Source of the DNA: Anthonomus grandis grandis
Lineage: Eukaryota; Arthropoda; Insecta; Coleoptera; Curculionidae
Reading direction: 5' to 3'
Assembly (NCBI RefSeq): GCF_022605725.1
Contig: NC_065548.1
Coordinates: 13,921,644 to 13,985,643, forward strand
Length of the DNA: 64,000 bases
Below, piece by piece: positions 63,294 to 64,000 of the stretch. The translations under genes and the position numbers were made by a program. Below the pieces are notes generated by a model, which worked only from the letters and a program-made list of their open reading frames with translations, was not told the DNA's origin and ran no database searches. Every line of letters begins with the position of its first letter. Within the stretch, counting starts at the first letter, position 1.

Positions 63294-64000
63294 CTGAAAA
63301 AAAAACATAAATTTCAAAATAAGTCAACGAAATAGCAGCTTTCCTGGAATTTGCTATAAAATTCAAAGTGTCTATTTTTACACCAAAAAAATAACAAAAA
63401 ATAAACCATAATCTCGCCGAACCTTAAATCGGCGGGTTGTGATCTATAAAATAAACAAAAAAAACTCTCGGGAAAAATTGACAAAAAAGAAAATAAACGA
63501 AAGTCTAAAAATAAAAATGTAATTTCTTTAGTTAGATTTTCACAGAAGTGTTTATCAAAGGACCGCATCATTTTGGCATCTGGCCAAAAAACGTTTAATA
63601 GGCCGAGAAAATGCGAGAGAATTTTACTTTTTAATTTTTACTTTTATAAAATAGTTCTATTGAGTGACTGCAATTAAAGGCAGGCTGCAATTTAAGGCTT
63701 TTTTTTGACGTATCGTGGCTTATTAAGTTATGCATAATGGTTTCATTTGCTCAATTCATATGTTAATAAAAAAATCATATTTTCATGCATGAAATTAAAA
63801 AACCTGTTTAGATACGTAAATACATAATTTTAGGAAGAATTTAGGCACGTAAGTACTGTTTGAAAAGTTTGTTACAAAACATAGTTGTACTGCTAGTTTT
63901 ATTTAATATATGGTGACTAAATCGCCTACATTGCTGACTTTACCGATTAAACCAAAAACTAAATTAAGGGTCACTTTATACTCTAATTATCTTAGGACAT
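63294..64000. other. Upstream intron, continues beyond window
   Basis: Polypyrimidine acceptor tract of the microexon followed (rightward) by AT-rich DNA. The frame at 63314-63571 on the minus strand is Phe-rich and not coding-like. Confidence 0.5.

Overview
The window is insect nuclear DNA: AT-rich, intron-dominated, and packed with Tc1/mariner and non-LTR (LINE) remnants of the kinds common in insects. A beetle would fit, but that is an inference and not proven here.

The only convincing host gene lies on the minus strand. I reconstructed 14 coding exons. Thirteen (exons 2-14) form a continuous chain from 27473 down to 2965, and a 45-nt microexon sits far upstream at 63249-63293. All have canonical AG/GT boundaries and all 13 splice phases agree, giving 1272 codons open at both ends, so the N- and C-terminal exons lie outside the window. 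The protein is low in complexity: a basic/acidic N-terminal part, a Ser-rich [13 protein letters not shown] block, a conserved-looking [13 protein letters not shown] segment, a long Glu/Arg/Gln coiled coil with polyQ, polyAla and His-rich stretches, a KKRR nuclear signal and a PLDLG (CtBP-type) motif. My best identification is the winged eye / BAHCC1-TNRC18 family of chromatin proteins, at about even odds because the diagnostic BAH domain is not in the window.

Layout: 1-2964, intron with an inverted-repeat element; 2965-27473, exons 14 to 2 with transposon-filled introns; 27474-63248, one 35.8-kb intron holding LINE, Ty3/gypsy, Tc1 and mariner remnants, several repeat families and two GC-rich islands. 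One island (about 51906-52360) looks like an internal promoter with an ATG-free leader ending in a strong splice donor. At 63249-63293 is the microexon.

The items most worth a second look are: a hammerhead-ribozyme-like core at 58194-58227; a near-identical 30-nt element in two short introns of the gene (17031-17060 and 18543-18572); a 997-bp element with 9-bp target duplications (10929-11925); a TIR element with an intact 150-codon ORF of unknown function (55350-56270); a hairpin-forming interspersed repeat family between 33.9 and 41 kb; and a recurring TTGGCGCCCAAC motif. I found no convincing tRNA, rRNA or CRISPR features.
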